Numbered from the stretch's first letter, positions 43,062-52,879 are shown. The stretch: DNA of 64,000 nucleotides from Mesorhizobium qingshengii (GCF_027563465.1 NZ_JAPFQA010000009.1:62001-126000); one strand, 5' to 3'. The notes: generated from the sequence alone by a model not told the origin. Translations and numbers: made by a program.

Positions 43062-46000
43062 ATGTCGCATTTTCTCGACCGGCTAACCTTCTTCCGCAAG
43101 ACCGTTGACAGCTTCTCGGACGGCCACGGCATCGTCACGAACGAGGATCGCTCCTGGGAGGACGGCTACCGCAAACGCTGGCAGCACGACAAGATCGTGC
43201 GCTCCACCCATGGCGTGAACTGCACCGGCTCCTGCTCGTGGAAGATCTATGTCAAAGGCGGCATCGTCACTTGGGAGACGCAGCAGACCGACTATCCGCG
43301 CACGCGGCCCGATCTTCCCAACCACGAACCGCGCGGCTGCGCGCGCGGCGCCTCCTACAGCTGGTACCTTTATTCCGGCGCGCGGGTGAAATACCCGATG
43401 ATCCGCGGCCGGCTGCTGAAGCTGTGGCGTGCCGCGCGCGCCACCATGCCGCCCGTCGCCGCCTGGGCCTCGATCGTCGAGAATGCGGACAAGCGGAAAT
43501 CCTACATCTCTATCCGCGGCCATGGCGGTTTCGTGCGCGCGACCTGGGACGAGGTGAACGAACTCATCGCGGCGGCCAATGCCTATACGGTAAAGGCTCA
43601 TGGTCCCGACCGTGTCATCGGCTTCTCGCCGATCCCGGCCATGTCGATGGTCTCCTACGCGGCGGGCTCGCGCTACCTGTCGCTGATGGGCGGCGTGTGC
43701 ATGTCGTTCTATGATTGGTATTGCGACCTGCCGCCGGCGAGCCCCCAGACCTGGGGCGAGCAGACCGACGTTCCTGAAAGCGCCGACTGGTACAATGCCG
43801 GCTTCATCATCGTCTGGGGTTCCAACGTGCCGCAGACACGCACGCCCGATGCGCACTTCTATACCGAAGTTCGATACAAGGGCACGAAGAGCGCGGTCGT
43901 CAGCCCGGACTACGCCGAGGCGACCAAGTTCGCCGACATCTGGCTCAACCCGAAGCAGGGGACCGACGCCGCGCTGGCACTTGCCATGGGCCACGTCATC
44001 CTGCGCGAATATTACCTCGATCGCACGGTTCCGTATTTCGACGATTACGCCCGCAAATACACCGACTTGCCGTTCCTGGTTCGCCTCACGGAACGCGATG
44101 GCCGGTTTGTTCCAGAACGGCTCCTGCGGGCTTCGGAGATCGCTGGTGGTCTGGGCGAGAGCAACAATCCGGAATGGAAAACGGTCGCGATCGACGAGGC
44201 CACGGACGCCCTCGTCTCGCCGCGCGGTTCGATCGGCTATCGCTGGGGCGAGGGCGCCAAATGGAACCTCGAGGAGAAGGACGGCAATGGCCAGGACATT
44301 CGGCTCAGGCTGACGCTTGCTGGTAAGAAATCCAAGATCGTACCTGTCGATTTTCCGTATTTTGGCGGGCGCGCCACCGAGCATTTCGTCTCGACCGATC
44401 ATGGTGAAATTCTCACCCGCAACCTTCCGGTCCGGCGGATCAAGCTGAGCGACGGCTCCCAGGTGGCAGTCGCCACCGTGCACGACCTGATGATGGCCAA
44501 TTACGGCCTCGACCGGGGCTTCGGCGGCGATCACGCGGCCAAGAGCTATGACGAGGATGTGCCGTTCACGCCCGCTTGGGCGGAGCGTATCACTGGCGTG
44601 AACCGCGATGCGATCATCACGGTTGCGCGTGAGTTCGCCACCAATGCGGAAAAGACCAACGGCCGCTCGATGGTGATCCTCGGCGCGGGCGTCAATCACT
44701 GGTACCACATGGACATGACCTACCGGGGGATCATCAATCTCCTGGTTTTCTGCGGAGCCATAGGCCAGTCAGGTGGCGGTTGGTCGCATTACGTCGGGCA
44801 GGAGAAGCTGCGACCGCAGACCGGCTGGACGCCGCTTGCTTTCGCGCTCGATTGGAACCGGCCGCCCCGGCACATGAACTCGACCTCCTTCTTCTATGCG
44901 CAGACCGACCAGTGGCGCTACGAGACCCTGACGGCCGCCGAAATACTGTCGCCGACCGCGCCCGAGGGCGACTGGAACAAGAGCTTTATCGACTACAATG
45001 TCCGCGCCGAACGCATGGGCTGGCTGCCCTCGGCGCCCCAGCTGAAGCAGAACCCGCTGGCGATCGCCGCCAAGGCCAAGGCCGCCGGCCTCGAGCCGAA
45101 GGACTATGTCGCCAAGGCGCTGAAATCCGGCGAACTGGAACTGTCCTGCCACGACCCCGATGATCCCGCCAACTGGCCGCGCAACATGTTCGTCTGGCGT
45201 TCGAACCTGCTCGGTTCATCCGGCAAGGGACATGAGTATTTCCTCAAGCATCTGCTCGGCACCACCCACGGTGTGATGGGTAAGGACCTCGGTCCGGAAG
45301 GCGCGGTCCGCAACACCGAAGTCGTCTGGCACGAGACGGCGCCGCAGGGAAAGCTCGACCTCCTGGTCACGCTGGACTTCCGCATGTCGACCACCTGCGT
45401 CTACTCCGACATCGTGCTGCCAACAGCGACCTGGTACGAGAAGAACGACCTCAACACGTCCGACATGCATCCCTTCATCCATCCGCTGTCGGCGGCGGTG
45501 GATCCGGCATGGGAGTCGCGCTCCGACTGGGAGATTTACAAGGGCCTCGCCAAGGCTTTCTCGGAAGTGTCGCCCGAGGTGCTGGGCATCGAGCAGGATG
45601 TGGTTCTCACTCCGATCCAGCATGACAGCCCGGCCGAGATGGCCCAGGCCCTCGACGTCAAGGACTGGAAGCTCGGCGAAGTCGAGCCGATCCCGGGCAA
45701 GACAATGCCGTCAGTGGCGCTCGTCACCCGTGATTATCCCAATCTCTACGCCCAGTTCACGGCGGTGGGACCGCTGATGGCGAAAGTGGGCAACGGGGGC
45801 AAAGGCATTTCCTGGGACACCAAGCACGAAGTCGAGGCGCTCGGAGCGCTGAACGGCGTGCACATCGAGGGTGCGGCCAAGGGCTTGCCGAAGATCGAGA
45901 CCGACATCGACGCCGCCGAGGTGATTCTCATGCTCGCGCCGGAGACCAATGGCGAGGTCGCGATCAAGGCATGGGAAGCCCTGTCGGCAATCACCGGCCG

Positions 46001-46805
46001 GGAGCATGCACACCTTGCCTTGCCGAAGGAAGACGAGAAGATACGCTTTCGCGATATCCAGGCGCAGCCGCGCAAGATCATCTCTTCGCCAACCTGGTCC
46101 GGCATCGAAAGCGAGAAGGTCTGCTACAACGCCGGCTATACCAACGTCCATGAATTGATCCCGTGGCGGACATTGACCGGCCGCCAGCAGCTCTACCAGG
46201 ATCACCTCTGGATGCGGGCCTTCGGCGAGGGGCTAGTCACCTGGAAGCCTCCAGTCGATCTCAAGACGATCCCGGGCATCAAGGATGTCCGACCCAACGG
46301 GCATAAGGAAATCGTCCTCAACTTCATCACGCCACACCAGAAGTGGGGCATCCATTCCACCTATACGGACAACCTGCTGATGCTGACGCTCAACCGCGGT
46401 GGCCCGGTGGTGTGGATCTCCGAGACCGACGCCAAGTCGGCGGGCCTGGTCGACAATGACTGGGTCGAGGTCTTCAACATCAACGGCGCGCTGACCGCGC
46501 GTGCCGTCGTCTCCCAGCGCATCAAGCCGGGCATGATGATGATGTATCACGCCCAGGAAAAGATCGTGAATACGCCCGGATCGGAGATGACCGGCAACCG
46601 GGGCGGCATCCACAACTCGGTCACCAGGACGGTGCTGAAACCCACCCACATGATCGGCGGCTACGCCCAGCAATCCTATGGCTTCAACTACTACGGCACC
46701 GTGGGTTCCAACCGCGATGAATTCATCGTCGTCCGCAAGATGGCCAATGTCGATTGGCTGGAAGGGCCGCTCGAGTCCGAAGCGCCGAAGGAGGCTGCAG
46801 AATGA
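43062..46805 (+). CDS. narG: Respiratory nitrate reductase alpha subunit
   Basis: Catalytic Mo-bisMGD subunit of membrane-bound nitrate reductase, 1247 residues, normal length. The FS0 cluster ligands are His50, Cys54, Cys58 (HGVNCTGSCSW) and Cys93 (RGCARGASYSW), one off from the E. coli numbering. The Mo-ligand aspartate is within SFYDWYCDLPPASP near 216-228. It faces the cytoplasm and has no complete twin-arginine signal. The reaction is nitrate to nitrite with quinol electrons through NarH and NarI. It overlaps narH by ATGA. Nothing suggests loss of activity. Confidence 0.97.
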   Translation: MSHFLDRLTFFRKTVDSFSDGHGIVTNEDRSWEDGYRKRWQHDKIVRSTHGVNCTGSCSWKIYVKGGIVTWETQQTDYPRTRPDLPNHEPRGCARGASYSWYLYSGARVKYPMIRGRLLKLWRAARATMPPVAAWASIVENADKRKSYISIRGHGGFVRATWDEVNELIAAANAYTVKAHGPDRVIGFSPIPAMSMVSYAAGSRYLSLMGGVCMSFYDWYCDLPPASPQTWGEQTDVPESADWYNAGFIIVWGSNVPQTRTPDAHFYTEVRYKGTKSAVVSPDYAEATKFADIWLNPKQGTDAALALAMGHVILREYYLDRTVPYFDDYARKYTDLPFLVRLTERDGRFVPERLLRASEIAGGLGESNNPEWKTVAIDEATDALVSPRGSIGYRWGEGAKWNLEEKDGNGQDIRLRLTLAGKKSKIVPVDFPYFGGRATEHFVSTDHGEILTRNLPVRRIKLSDGSQVAVATVHDLMMANYGLDRGFGGDHAAKSYDEDVPFTPAWAERITGVNRDAIITVAREFATNAEKTNGRSMVILGAGVNHWYHMDMTYRGIINLLVFCGAIGQSGGGWSHYVGQEKLRPQTGWTPLAFALDWNRPPRHMNSTSFFYAQTDQWRYETLTAAEILSPTAPEGDWNKSFIDYNVRAERMGWLPSAPQLKQNPLAIAAKAKAAGLEPKDYVAKALKSGELELSCHDPDDPANWPRNMFVWRSNLLGSSGKGHEYFLKHLLGTTHGVMGKDLGPEGAVRNTEVVWHETAPQGKLDLLVTLDFRMSTTCVYSDIVLPTATWYEKNDLNTSDMHPFIHPLSAAVDPAWESRSDWEIYKGLAKAFSEVSPEVLGIEQDVVLTPIQHDSPAEMAQALDVKDWKLGEVEPIPGKTMPSVALVTRDYPNLYAQFTAVGPLMAKVGNGGKGISWDTKHEVEALGALNGVHIEGAAKGLPKIETDIDAAEVILMLAPETNGEVAIKAWEALSAITGREHAHLALPKEDEKIRFRDIQAQPRKIISSPTWSGIESEKVCYNAGYTNVHELIPWRTLTGRQQLYQDHLWMRAFGEGLVTWKPPVDLKTIPGIKDVRPNGHKEIVLNFITPHQKWGIHSTYTDNLLMLTLNRGGPVVWISETDAKSAGLVDNDWVEVFNINGALTARAVVSQRIKPGMMMMYHAQEKIVNTPGSEMTGNRGGIHNSVTRTVLKPTHMIGGYAQQSYGFNYYGTVGSNRDEFIVVRKMANVDWLEGPLESEAPKEAAE

Positions 46806-48328
46806 AAATCCGCGCTCAGATCGCGATGGTGCTGAATCTCGACAAATGCATCGGGTGCCACACCTGCTCCGTCACCTGCAAGAACGTCTGGACCAACCGG
46901 GAAGGCGTCGAATACGCCTGGTTCAACAATGTCGAGACCAAGCCCGGCGTCGGCTATCCCAAGGAATGGGAGAACCAGAAGAAATGGAATGGCGGTTGGC
47001 GGCGCAAGAAGAACGGCCGCATTGAGCCGAAGATGGGTGCCAAATGGCGAATCCTCGCCAACATCTTCGCCAACCCGGACCTGCCGGAGATCGACGACTA
47101 TTACGAGCCGTTCACTTTTGACTACGAACACCTGCATACGGCGAAAGAATCGAAGGCCTTCCCGACCGCTCGTCCGCGTTCGGCGATCACCGGCGAGCGC
47201 ATGGAAAAGATCGAATGGGGCCCGAACTGGGAGGAGATCCTCGGCGGCGAGTTCGAGAAGCGTTCGAAGGACGTGAACTTCGAGGGCGTCCAGAAGGACA
47301 TATACGGCCAGTTCGAAAACACCTTCATGATGTATCTGCCGCGGCTGTGCGAGCACTGCCTCAATCCGACCTGCGCGGCTGTATGTCCCTCGGGTGCCAT
47401 CTACAAACGCGAGGAGGACGGCATCGTCCTGATCGACCAGGACAAATGCCGGGGATGGCGCATGTGCGTCTCCGGCTGCCCCTACAAGAAGATCTACTAC
47501 AACTGGTCGTCGGGAAAATCGGAGAAGTGCATCTTCTGCTATCCCCGTATCGAGGCGGGGCAGCCGACGGTGTGTTCGGAAACCTGCGTCGGGCGCATCC
47601 GCTATCTCGGCGTGATCCTTTACGATGCGGATCGTATCGAGGCGGCCGCCAGCACTCCCGATGAGAAGGATCTCTATCAGGCGCAGCTCGACGTTTTCCT
47701 CAATCCGAACGACCCGGCCGTTATCGCCCAGGCCCGCGCTGACGGGGTTCCCGACAATTGGCTGGAAGCGGCCAAACTGTCGCCCGTCTGGAAGATGGCG
47801 ATGGAATGGAAAATCGCCTTCCCGCTCCATCCGGAATACCGCACCCTGCCGATGGTCTGGTACGTACCGCCGCTGTCACCCATCCAGTCGGCGGCCGCCG
47901 CTGGCAAGATGGGCGTCGACGGCGACATGCCTGATGTGCGCAGCCTGCGCATCCCGCTCCAGTATCTCGCCAATCTGCTGACGGCGGGCAAGGAGGAGCC
48001 TGTTGCTCTCGCGCTCGAGCGCATGCTCGCGATGCGTAGCTACATGCGGGCGAAGACGATCGACGGCCGCCTCGACGAGTCGATCGCGGCGCGGGTCGGC
48101 CTGACGGGAACGGCTATCGACGAAATGTACAAGGTGATGGCGATCGCGAATTACGAGGATCGTTTTGTCATCCCGACGGCGCATCGCGAATGGAGTGAAG
48201 ACGCGCAGGACATGCGCGGCTCCTGTGGCTTCTCCTTCGGAAACGGCTGCTCGGGCGGCTCCAGTGAGACGAACCTTTTTGGCACCAAGCAGACCAAGCG
48301 GCCAACGAACCCGATGGAGATCGCGTGA
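46802..48328 (+). CDS. narH: Respiratory nitrate reductase beta subunit
   Basis: Iron-sulfur subunit, 508 residues. Four cysteine groups are visible: CIGCHTCSVTC at 16-26, CEHCLNPTCAAVCPSGA near 184, CRGWRMCVSGCPYKK near 217 with the Trp that gives a 3Fe-4S cluster, and CIFCYPRIEAGQP-VC near 244. It carries electrons from NarI hemes to NarG. The start is the ATG overlapping the narG stop, since the homologous sequence begins right there; the frame stays open 48 bases further up only inside narG. Confidence 0.97.
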   Translation: MKIRAQIAMVLNLDKCIGCHTCSVTCKNVWTNREGVEYAWFNNVETKPGVGYPKEWENQKKWNGGWRRKKNGRIEPKMGAKWRILANIFANPDLPEIDDYYEPFTFDYEHLHTAKESKAFPTARPRSAITGERMEKIEWGPNWEEILGGEFEKRSKDVNFEGVQKDIYGQFENTFMMYLPRLCEHCLNPTCAAVCPSGAIYKREEDGIVLIDQDKCRGWRMCVSGCPYKKIYYNWSSGKSEKCIFCYPRIEAGQPTVCSETCVGRIRYLGVILYDADRIEAAASTPDEKDLYQAQLDVFLNPNDPAVIAQARADGVPDNWLEAAKLSPVWKMAMEWKIAFPLHPEYRTLPMVWYVPPLSPIQSAAAAGKMGVDGDMPDVRSLRIPLQYLANLLTAGKEEPVALALERMLAMRSYMRAKTIDGRLDESIAARVGLTGTAIDEMYKVMAIANYEDRFVIPTAHREWSEDAQDMRGSCGFSFGNGCSGGSSETNLFGTKQTKRPTNPMEIA

Positions 48329-49032
48329 TGACCGCCCCGGTTTCGAACAGGACCTTCAGGGCGCTCTCGGCGCTCCTTGCCTATCCGTCGGAGGACCTTT
48401 CCCCGGCGATCCCCGAAATTACCTCGGCGATCGAGGCCGAAGGGCTGATATCGGACGAAGCAAGGGAGCAACTGCGCCCTCTGCTTACCGATCTGGCCAC
48501 TCTGGATCTGTACGATCTCCAGGAGCGCTATGTGGAGTTGTTCGACAAGACGCGCCGCCACTCCCTGCATCTGTTTGAACATATCCACGGCGAGAGCCGC
48601 GATCGCGGCCAGGCAATGGTCGATCTGGTCGAACATTATCGGCGCGGGGGGCTGCTCATCGCGGCGAATGAATTGCCCGATTTCATCCCGCTTTTCCTGG
48701 AGTTTCTGTCCGCTCGCCCGCTCGATGAGGCGCGCGGGCTGCTCAAGGAGACCGCTCATATCTTCTCGCTGCTCGAGGAAAGGCTGGCCAAGCGAAACGG
48801 AGGCTATGCTGCTGTGTTCGCGGCCGCGCTCTCGATCGTCAACGAAACGGCTGTTGTCGCCGACACAGTCGAGATCAATGACGAGCCCGACGACCTGGCG
48901 TCCATCGATGCCGCCTGGGAAGAAACAGCCGTCACTTTCGGCCCGGGAAATGCGACCGACGGCTGTTCCGTCGATCGGCTGAGAATCCAGATGCGCGCCG
49001 CGAACCGCGACGCGCGGCACAACGTGACCTGA
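48328..49032 (+). CDS. narJ: Nitrate reductase assembly chaperone
   Basis: A 234-residue soluble chaperone of the NarJ/TorD fold, needed for Mo-cofactor insertion into NarG and membrane attachment. Helical, with LSALLAYPSEDL near residue 12, the conserved YVELFDKTRRHSLHLFEH IHGESRDRG-type segment split around residue 70-90, and VDLVEHYRRGGL. The frame offers GTG then ATG; the ATG, sharing one base with the narH stop, is preferred. The C-terminal third is variable, as is usual. Confidence 0.93.
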   Translation: MTAPVSNRTFRALSALLAYPSEDLSPAIPEITSAIEAEGLISDEAREQLRPLLTDLATLDLYDLQERYVELFDKTRRHSLHLFEHIHGESRDRGQAMVDLVEHYRRGGLLIAANELPDFIPLFLEFLSARPLDEARGLLKETAHIFSLLEERLAKRNGGYAAVFAAALSIVNETAVVADTVEINDEPDDLASIDAAWEETAVTFGPGNATDGCSVDRLRIQMRAANRDARHNVT

Positions 49033-49046
49033 CCTGGAGGCAAGCG

Positions 49047-49826
49047 ATGTCCACCGCAATCAACGACGCGCTTTTTGGCTGGTATCCCTATCTCTGCCTG
49101 ACCGTCTTCCTGCTTGGGAGCCTGATCCGTTTCGACCGCGAGCAATATACGTGGAAGACGGGTTCGTCCCAGCTTCTGCGGCGGCGACAGCTCCGCTGGG
49201 GCTCCAATCTCTTCCATGTGGGCATCCTGGCGATTTTTGGCGGGCATTTCGTCGGTCTGCTGACGCCGATCTGGGTATTCGATGCGCTCGGCATCTCTCA
49301 TAGCTTCAAGCAGGGGCTCGCCATCACGGTCGGCGGCATTGCCGGCATTGCCTGTTTTATCGGTATCGCGCTTCTCGCCCATCGTCGGCTGTTCGATGCC
49401 CGCATCCGCAACACGTCCGCCCCCGGCGACATCGCCATTCTGTTGCTGCTCTGGCTGCAACTCACTCTTGGCCTCTCCACCATCTTCGTTTCGCTCGGTC
49501 ACATGGATGGCCACGAGATGGTGAAATTCATGAACTGGGCGCAGGGCATTCTCACTTTGCAGCCAGCGGCCGCGGCCTATGTCGCCGACGTCAACCCGAT
49601 CTTCAAGGCGCATCTCCTGCTCGGTATGACCATCTTCCTGGTGTTCCCGTTCACAAGGCTGGTTCACGTATGGAGTGCTCCGATCTGGTATCTCGGGCGC
49701 CCCGGCTACCAGGTGGTGCGCACGCGTTTTGCGGGGCGGCGGGTGCCCACCCCCATGTCGCCAGCTCGGTCTCCTGCGTCGGTGCGGCCTGCAGTTGCTC
49801 GTCCCACCCGCCAACCTGCGGAGTAA
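49047..49826 (+). CDS. narI: Nitrate reductase gamma subunit (cytochrome b)
   Basis: Membrane di-heme cytochrome b, 259 residues and five membrane helices. Heme ligands His57 and His67 (FHVGILAIFGGHFVG), His189 (KAHLLLGM) and His207 (RLVHVWSAP) match E. coli positions 56, 66, 187 and 205. It oxidises quinol at the periplasmic face and passes electrons to NarH. The C-terminus is about 30 residues longer than in E. coli, ending in a Pro/Arg-rich tail. GGAGG lies before the ATG. Confidence 0.96.
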   Translation: MSTAINDALFGWYPYLCLTVFLLGSLIRFDREQYTWKTGSSQLLRRRQLRWGSNLFHVGILAIFGGHFVGLLTPIWVFDALGISHSFKQGLAITVGGIAGIACFIGIALLAHRRLFDARIRNTSAPGDIAILLLLWLQLTLGLSTIFVSLGHMDGHEMVKFMNWAQGILTLQPAAAAYVADVNPIFKAHLLLGMTIFLVFPFTRLVHVWSAPIWYLGRPGYQVVRTRFAGRRVPTPMSPARSPASVRPAVARPTRQPAE

Positions 49827-49829
49827 GTC

Positions 49830-50732
49830 ATGACCGCTCTCATCATCGATCACGCCGCCAGCCGCGCACCATCCTGCGAACATCCGCACGAGCACGGGCC
49901 CGCGACACCCGACACGACTCCGTCGCGCGAGCGCGTGGCGATGCCGCCAGTAACGGTCAATGGTGTGACGATCTCGCGTAAGGCGATTGCCGCCGAGGTG
50001 CAGAACTTTCCCGCGCGCAACCCCGGCGAGGGCTGGAAGGCGGCGACCCGAGCGCTGGTCATTCGCGAATTGCTGCTGCAGGAAGCGCGGCGGCTCGATG
50101 TCGGCGTCGAGCAGAAGACCGATGAGGACGGGCGCCAGGAAACGGTGGAGGACGCCCAGGTGCGCAGCCTCATCGAACACGAAGTTCGTGTTCCGGAAGC
50201 AGACGAAGAAACGCTGCGCCGCTTCTATGAGAACAACCTTCACCGCTTCGTGACGCCATCGCTCTACGAGGCCGATCACATTCTCATCGGCGCCCGCCGC
50301 GATGAAAGCGAAGCCTTCGCCGCGGCGCGAGAAAAGGCGCTATCGCTCAGAGCGGCGCTGGCAATTGCACCGGAGCGTTTCACGGCCCTGGCGCAGGACT
50401 GCTCGGATTGCCCATCGGGGGCCATCGGTGGCAGCCTCGGTCAGATCGGACCGGGCGACACGACCCCGGAATTCGAAGCCGCTCTGATCAATCTCGTCCC
50501 CGGCGACATCTCGCCTCCGGTGGAGACGCGTTACGGCTTCCACCTCATCCGCCTGACGCGGCGGATCGATGGCCGCCAGCTCCCGTTCGAGGCCGTGCGG
50601 GAGCGGATCGCCGCCTACTTGACCGAGCACGTCAATCGACAAGCGGCAGCGCAATACGTGTCCCTGCTCGTCGGCCAGGCGGATATACGCGGGATTGATC
50701 TCGACGGCTCATCTTCGCCGTTGGTGCAGTGA
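49830..50732 (+). CDS. Parvulin-type peptidyl-prolyl isomerase in nar operon
   Basis: A 300-residue protein with a C-terminal rotamase (parvulin/SurA-like) domain at about 140-260 (YEADHILIGAR, FTALAQDCSDCPSGAIGGSL, FEAALINLVPGDISPPVETR, GFHLIRL). The N-terminal half is helical and SurA/NifM-like (FPARNPGEGWKAATRALVIR). It lacks a signal peptide and has a His/Pro-rich start, so it should be cytosolic, like NifM, which matures nitrogenase. Its place 3 bases after narI suggests it helps fold nitrate reductase subunits. Similar genes sit beside nar operons in other alphaproteobacteria. Confidence 0.82.
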   Translation: MTALIIDHAASRAPSCEHPHEHGPATPDTTPSRERVAMPPVTVNGVTISRKAIAAEVQNFPARNPGEGWKAATRALVIRELLLQEARRLDVGVEQKTDEDGRQETVEDAQVRSLIEHEVRVPEADEETLRRFYENNLHRFVTPSLYEADHILIGARRDESEAFAAAREKALSLRAALAIAPERFTALAQDCSDCPSGAIGGSLGQIGPGDTTPEFEAALINLVPGDISPPVETRYGFHLIRLTRRIDGRQLPFEAVRERIAAYLTEHVNRQAAAQYVSLLVGQADIRGIDLDGSSSPLVQ

Positions 50733-50742
50733 GGACGATGCG

Positions 50743-51027
50743 ATGCTGGGGAACCTGATTGCCTCGCTGGATGACCCGAATGTCGCCATGGGTCTCGTCG
50801 CGGCATTCGACGAGCCCGCCTTGCTGGCCCGTTTGGCTGCGGCGGCTGATGCGTCCGGTCGCTTGCCAGCCGAGATCGTCGGCTCCGCCGTTCGTAATTT
50901 CGTGGACACCGCGTCCGATGAACATTGGACCCAGCTCATTGGTCTCATGAACCGGGCGGAAGATCCTGGCCTCGCGGCCATGCGCGCAATTCTCGAGAAG
51001 TCCCTACCGGGGACGAAGGCGGCCTGA
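50743..51027 (+). CDS. Unknown 94-residue helical protein, nar operon
   Basis: No family recognised. A small acidic, Ala-rich, all-helical protein with no Cys, signal or membrane span (LIASLDDPNVAMGLVAAFDE, DEHWTQLIGLMNRAEDPG). It begins 10 bases after the parvulin gene with GAGGAC before the ATG and ends 2 bases before moeA, so it is part of the operon. The tight spacing supports a real gene and a role in nitrate reductase or cofactor maturation. Confidence 0.65.
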   Translation: MLGNLIASLDDPNVAMGLVAAFDEPALLARLAAAADASGRLPAEIVGSAVRNFVDTASDEHWTQLIGLMNRAEDPGLAAMRAILEKSLPGTKAA

Positions 51028-51029
51028 CG

Positions 51030-52280
51030 ATGCGTGCACTACGCAATGGCTGCTTCGGTCAGGGCATCCAGATGGTGTCCTTCGAGACCGCGCGACAGGC
51101 GGCCGTTGCACTCGCTCAGCCGCTCTATCAGAAGGAAGACGTGTCGTTGGCGCATGCCGTAGGACGCATTCTGGCCGACACGATCGAAGCTCCGCGTGCA
51201 CTTCCGCCATTCGACCAGGCGGCAATGGATGGATATGCGATCCGCCTTTCAGGCAAGAACGGCGTGCCTTTGGTCCTGCCGATTTCCGGACGCACCTGCG
51301 CTGGCGACAAACCGGACGTGTTGGCACCGGGGACAGCCCATCGCGTTATGACCGGTGCCGCATTGCCAAGCGGCGCGGATACCGTCGTCATGCAGGAGCA
51401 CGCGACCCGCAGGGGTGATCTCCTGCAGTTCGGGCTCGACGTCGAAGCCGGCACCCATATTCGTCGGGTTGGCGAGGATGTAAAACAGGGCACGACTATC
51501 CTTCGTCCGGGCCGCGTGATCGGCTGGACCGAAGTTGCGCTTCTAACTGCGCTTGGCATTGCGACGGTTTCGGTTGCCTGCCCCCTGCGGATCGTGGTCG
51601 TCGTGACCGGTTCAGAGCTGCGCCATGCAGGCGAGCCACTTCCCTCCGGCGCCATTTACGACTCCAATGGCCCCATGCTCGCCGCGATGCTGGAAGCACC
51701 CAACGCCCATGTCTCGACGCTGACCGTTCGTGACGACCTGACCGCCATCACGCATGCGCTCGAAAGCATCGCGGGCTCGGCCGACCTTGTGATCGTCACC
51801 GCCGGCATGTCGGTAGGAGAAAAAGATCATGTGCGCGAAGCCGTCATACGTGCGGGGGGCCAACTCGACATCGTCAAGGTGGCGATGAAGCCTGGCAAGC
51901 CGCTGGCGTTCGGCACGCTTGGACGCGCGTATTTCGTCGGCCTGCCCGGCAACCCGCAAGCTGCGGCTTTTGGCGCGCTCGCCTTCGTGCGCCCGATGAT
52001 GAAGGCCCTTCTTGGTCAAGCTCCAGCAACCCGCGTCACGGCCGAAATGAGCTTTACACACAGCCGCAAGCCGGATCGCACGGAACTGCTGCCGGTCCGC
52101 CTGAACGTCAAGCAGGGGCGATTGACCGCACATCGCAGCGGGCCGGGCGGCTCGCACAGAATGATGCCCATGGTGTTCGCCGACGCCGTTGCCGTCGTGC
52201 CCGGAGCATCAATGCGTGTCGACGTTGGCACACGCCTCGAGGTGCTTCCGTTCGACCAGCCGCGGTTCGAGGTTAACTGA
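51030..52280 (+). CDS. moeA: Molybdopterin molybdotransferase
   Basis: A 416-residue MoeA. It inserts molybdate into adenylated molybdopterin, the step after MogA. Motifs: LPPFDQAAMDGYAIR near residue 51, RVMTGAALPSGADTVVMQE near 104, VVVTGSEL near 190, YDSNGPMLAAML, TAGMSVGEKDHV near 250, KPGKPLAFGTL and GLPGNPQAA near 305. An inner ATG 14 codons later (MVSFETARQA) is an alternative start. Clustered with narGHJI and mogA, thus a dedicated cofactor supply under anaerobic control. Confidence 0.92.
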   Translation: MRALRNGCFGQGIQMVSFETARQAAVALAQPLYQKEDVSLAHAVGRILADTIEAPRALPPFDQAAMDGYAIRLSGKNGVPLVLPISGRTCAGDKPDVLAPGTAHRVMTGAALPSGADTVVMQEHATRRGDLLQFGLDVEAGTHIRRVGEDVKQGTTILRPGRVIGWTEVALLTALGIATVSVACPLRIVVVVTGSELRHAGEPLPSGAIYDSNGPMLAAMLEAPNAHVSTLTVRDDLTAITHALESIAGSADLVIVTAGMSVGEKDHVREAVIRAGGQLDIVKVAMKPGKPLAFGTLGRAYFVGLPGNPQAAAFGALAFVRPMMKALLGQAPATRVTAEMSFTHSRKPDRTELLPVRLNVKQGRLTAHRSGPGGSHRMMPMVFADAVAVVPGASMRVDVGTRLEVLPFDQPRFEVN

Positions 52281-52309
52281 CGCAGATTCTTACGGGAAGG
52301 GAACTCCGC

Positions 52310-52879
52310 ATGCAGACCGGCCGCCCTGGTTATCCAATCACCGCGATCGTTTATTCAGACGGTCCCAGGTTCGAGGCTTTTTTGCAGGAATTCACCGCAG
52401 CCATGTCCGAGCAAGGCATGCAATTGGCCGGCCTCATACAGCGTAGCGAGCGGAAACCGGGTCGCGTAAAATGCGACATGTTTCTGCGGGACCTCGCCAC
52501 AGGCGTGCTTCACGCGATATCGGACGATCGAGGTCCTCACGCACGAGGCTGCGTATTGAATACCGACCGGCTGCTCCGCGCCTGCACGGCCGCCGAAGTG
52601 CAGTTGTCAACTCAAACCGATCTTCTGGTCCTCTGCAAATTCGGAAAGACCGAGGTTGAAGGCGGCGGGTTCAGGAGCCTGATCGCCAAGGCGCTCGAAC
52701 TTTCCGTTCCCGTCCTGGTCGGCGTTCCCCTCATTAATCTCACACCATTTCGAGAATTCTCAGCCGATCTCGCACGAGAAATCGACCTGTCCCAGGTCGA
52801 ATCCGATCCGTTCACGGCAGCGGAACGCCTGCTGTCGTATTGGCCGCCCTTGAGCGAGGCCCGGACCGAGGTTGCATGA
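52310..52879 (+). CDS. DUF2478 family protein
   Basis: A 189-residue protein matching DUF2478 in layout: a short opening beta strand (ITAIVYSDG), then LAGLIQRSE, KCDMFLRDLATGVLHAISDD near 55, a central Asp/Cys pair in TDLLVLCKFGKTEVEGGGFR, and VPVLVGVPLINLTPF. The glycine loop of a true P-loop ATPase is not complete. The family is often found near molybdenum uptake and molybdoenzyme genes, in keeping with moeA 29 bases upstream. Role unknown. Confidence 0.65.
   Translation: MQTGRPGYPITAIVYSDGPRFEAFLQEFTAAMSEQGMQLAGLIQRSERKPGRVKCDMFLRDLATGVLHAISDDRGPHARGCVLNTDRLLRACTAAEVQLSTQTDLLVLCKFGKTEVEGGGFRSLIAKALELSVPVLVGVPLINLTPFREFSADLAREIDLSQVESDPFTAAERLLSYWPPLSEARTEVA

Noticed and set aside
43083..44708. 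A 541-residue open frame antisense to narG
   Set aside because: Composition of an antisense shadow (Arg, Asp, Val rich), no ribosome site or motif; narG is certain here.
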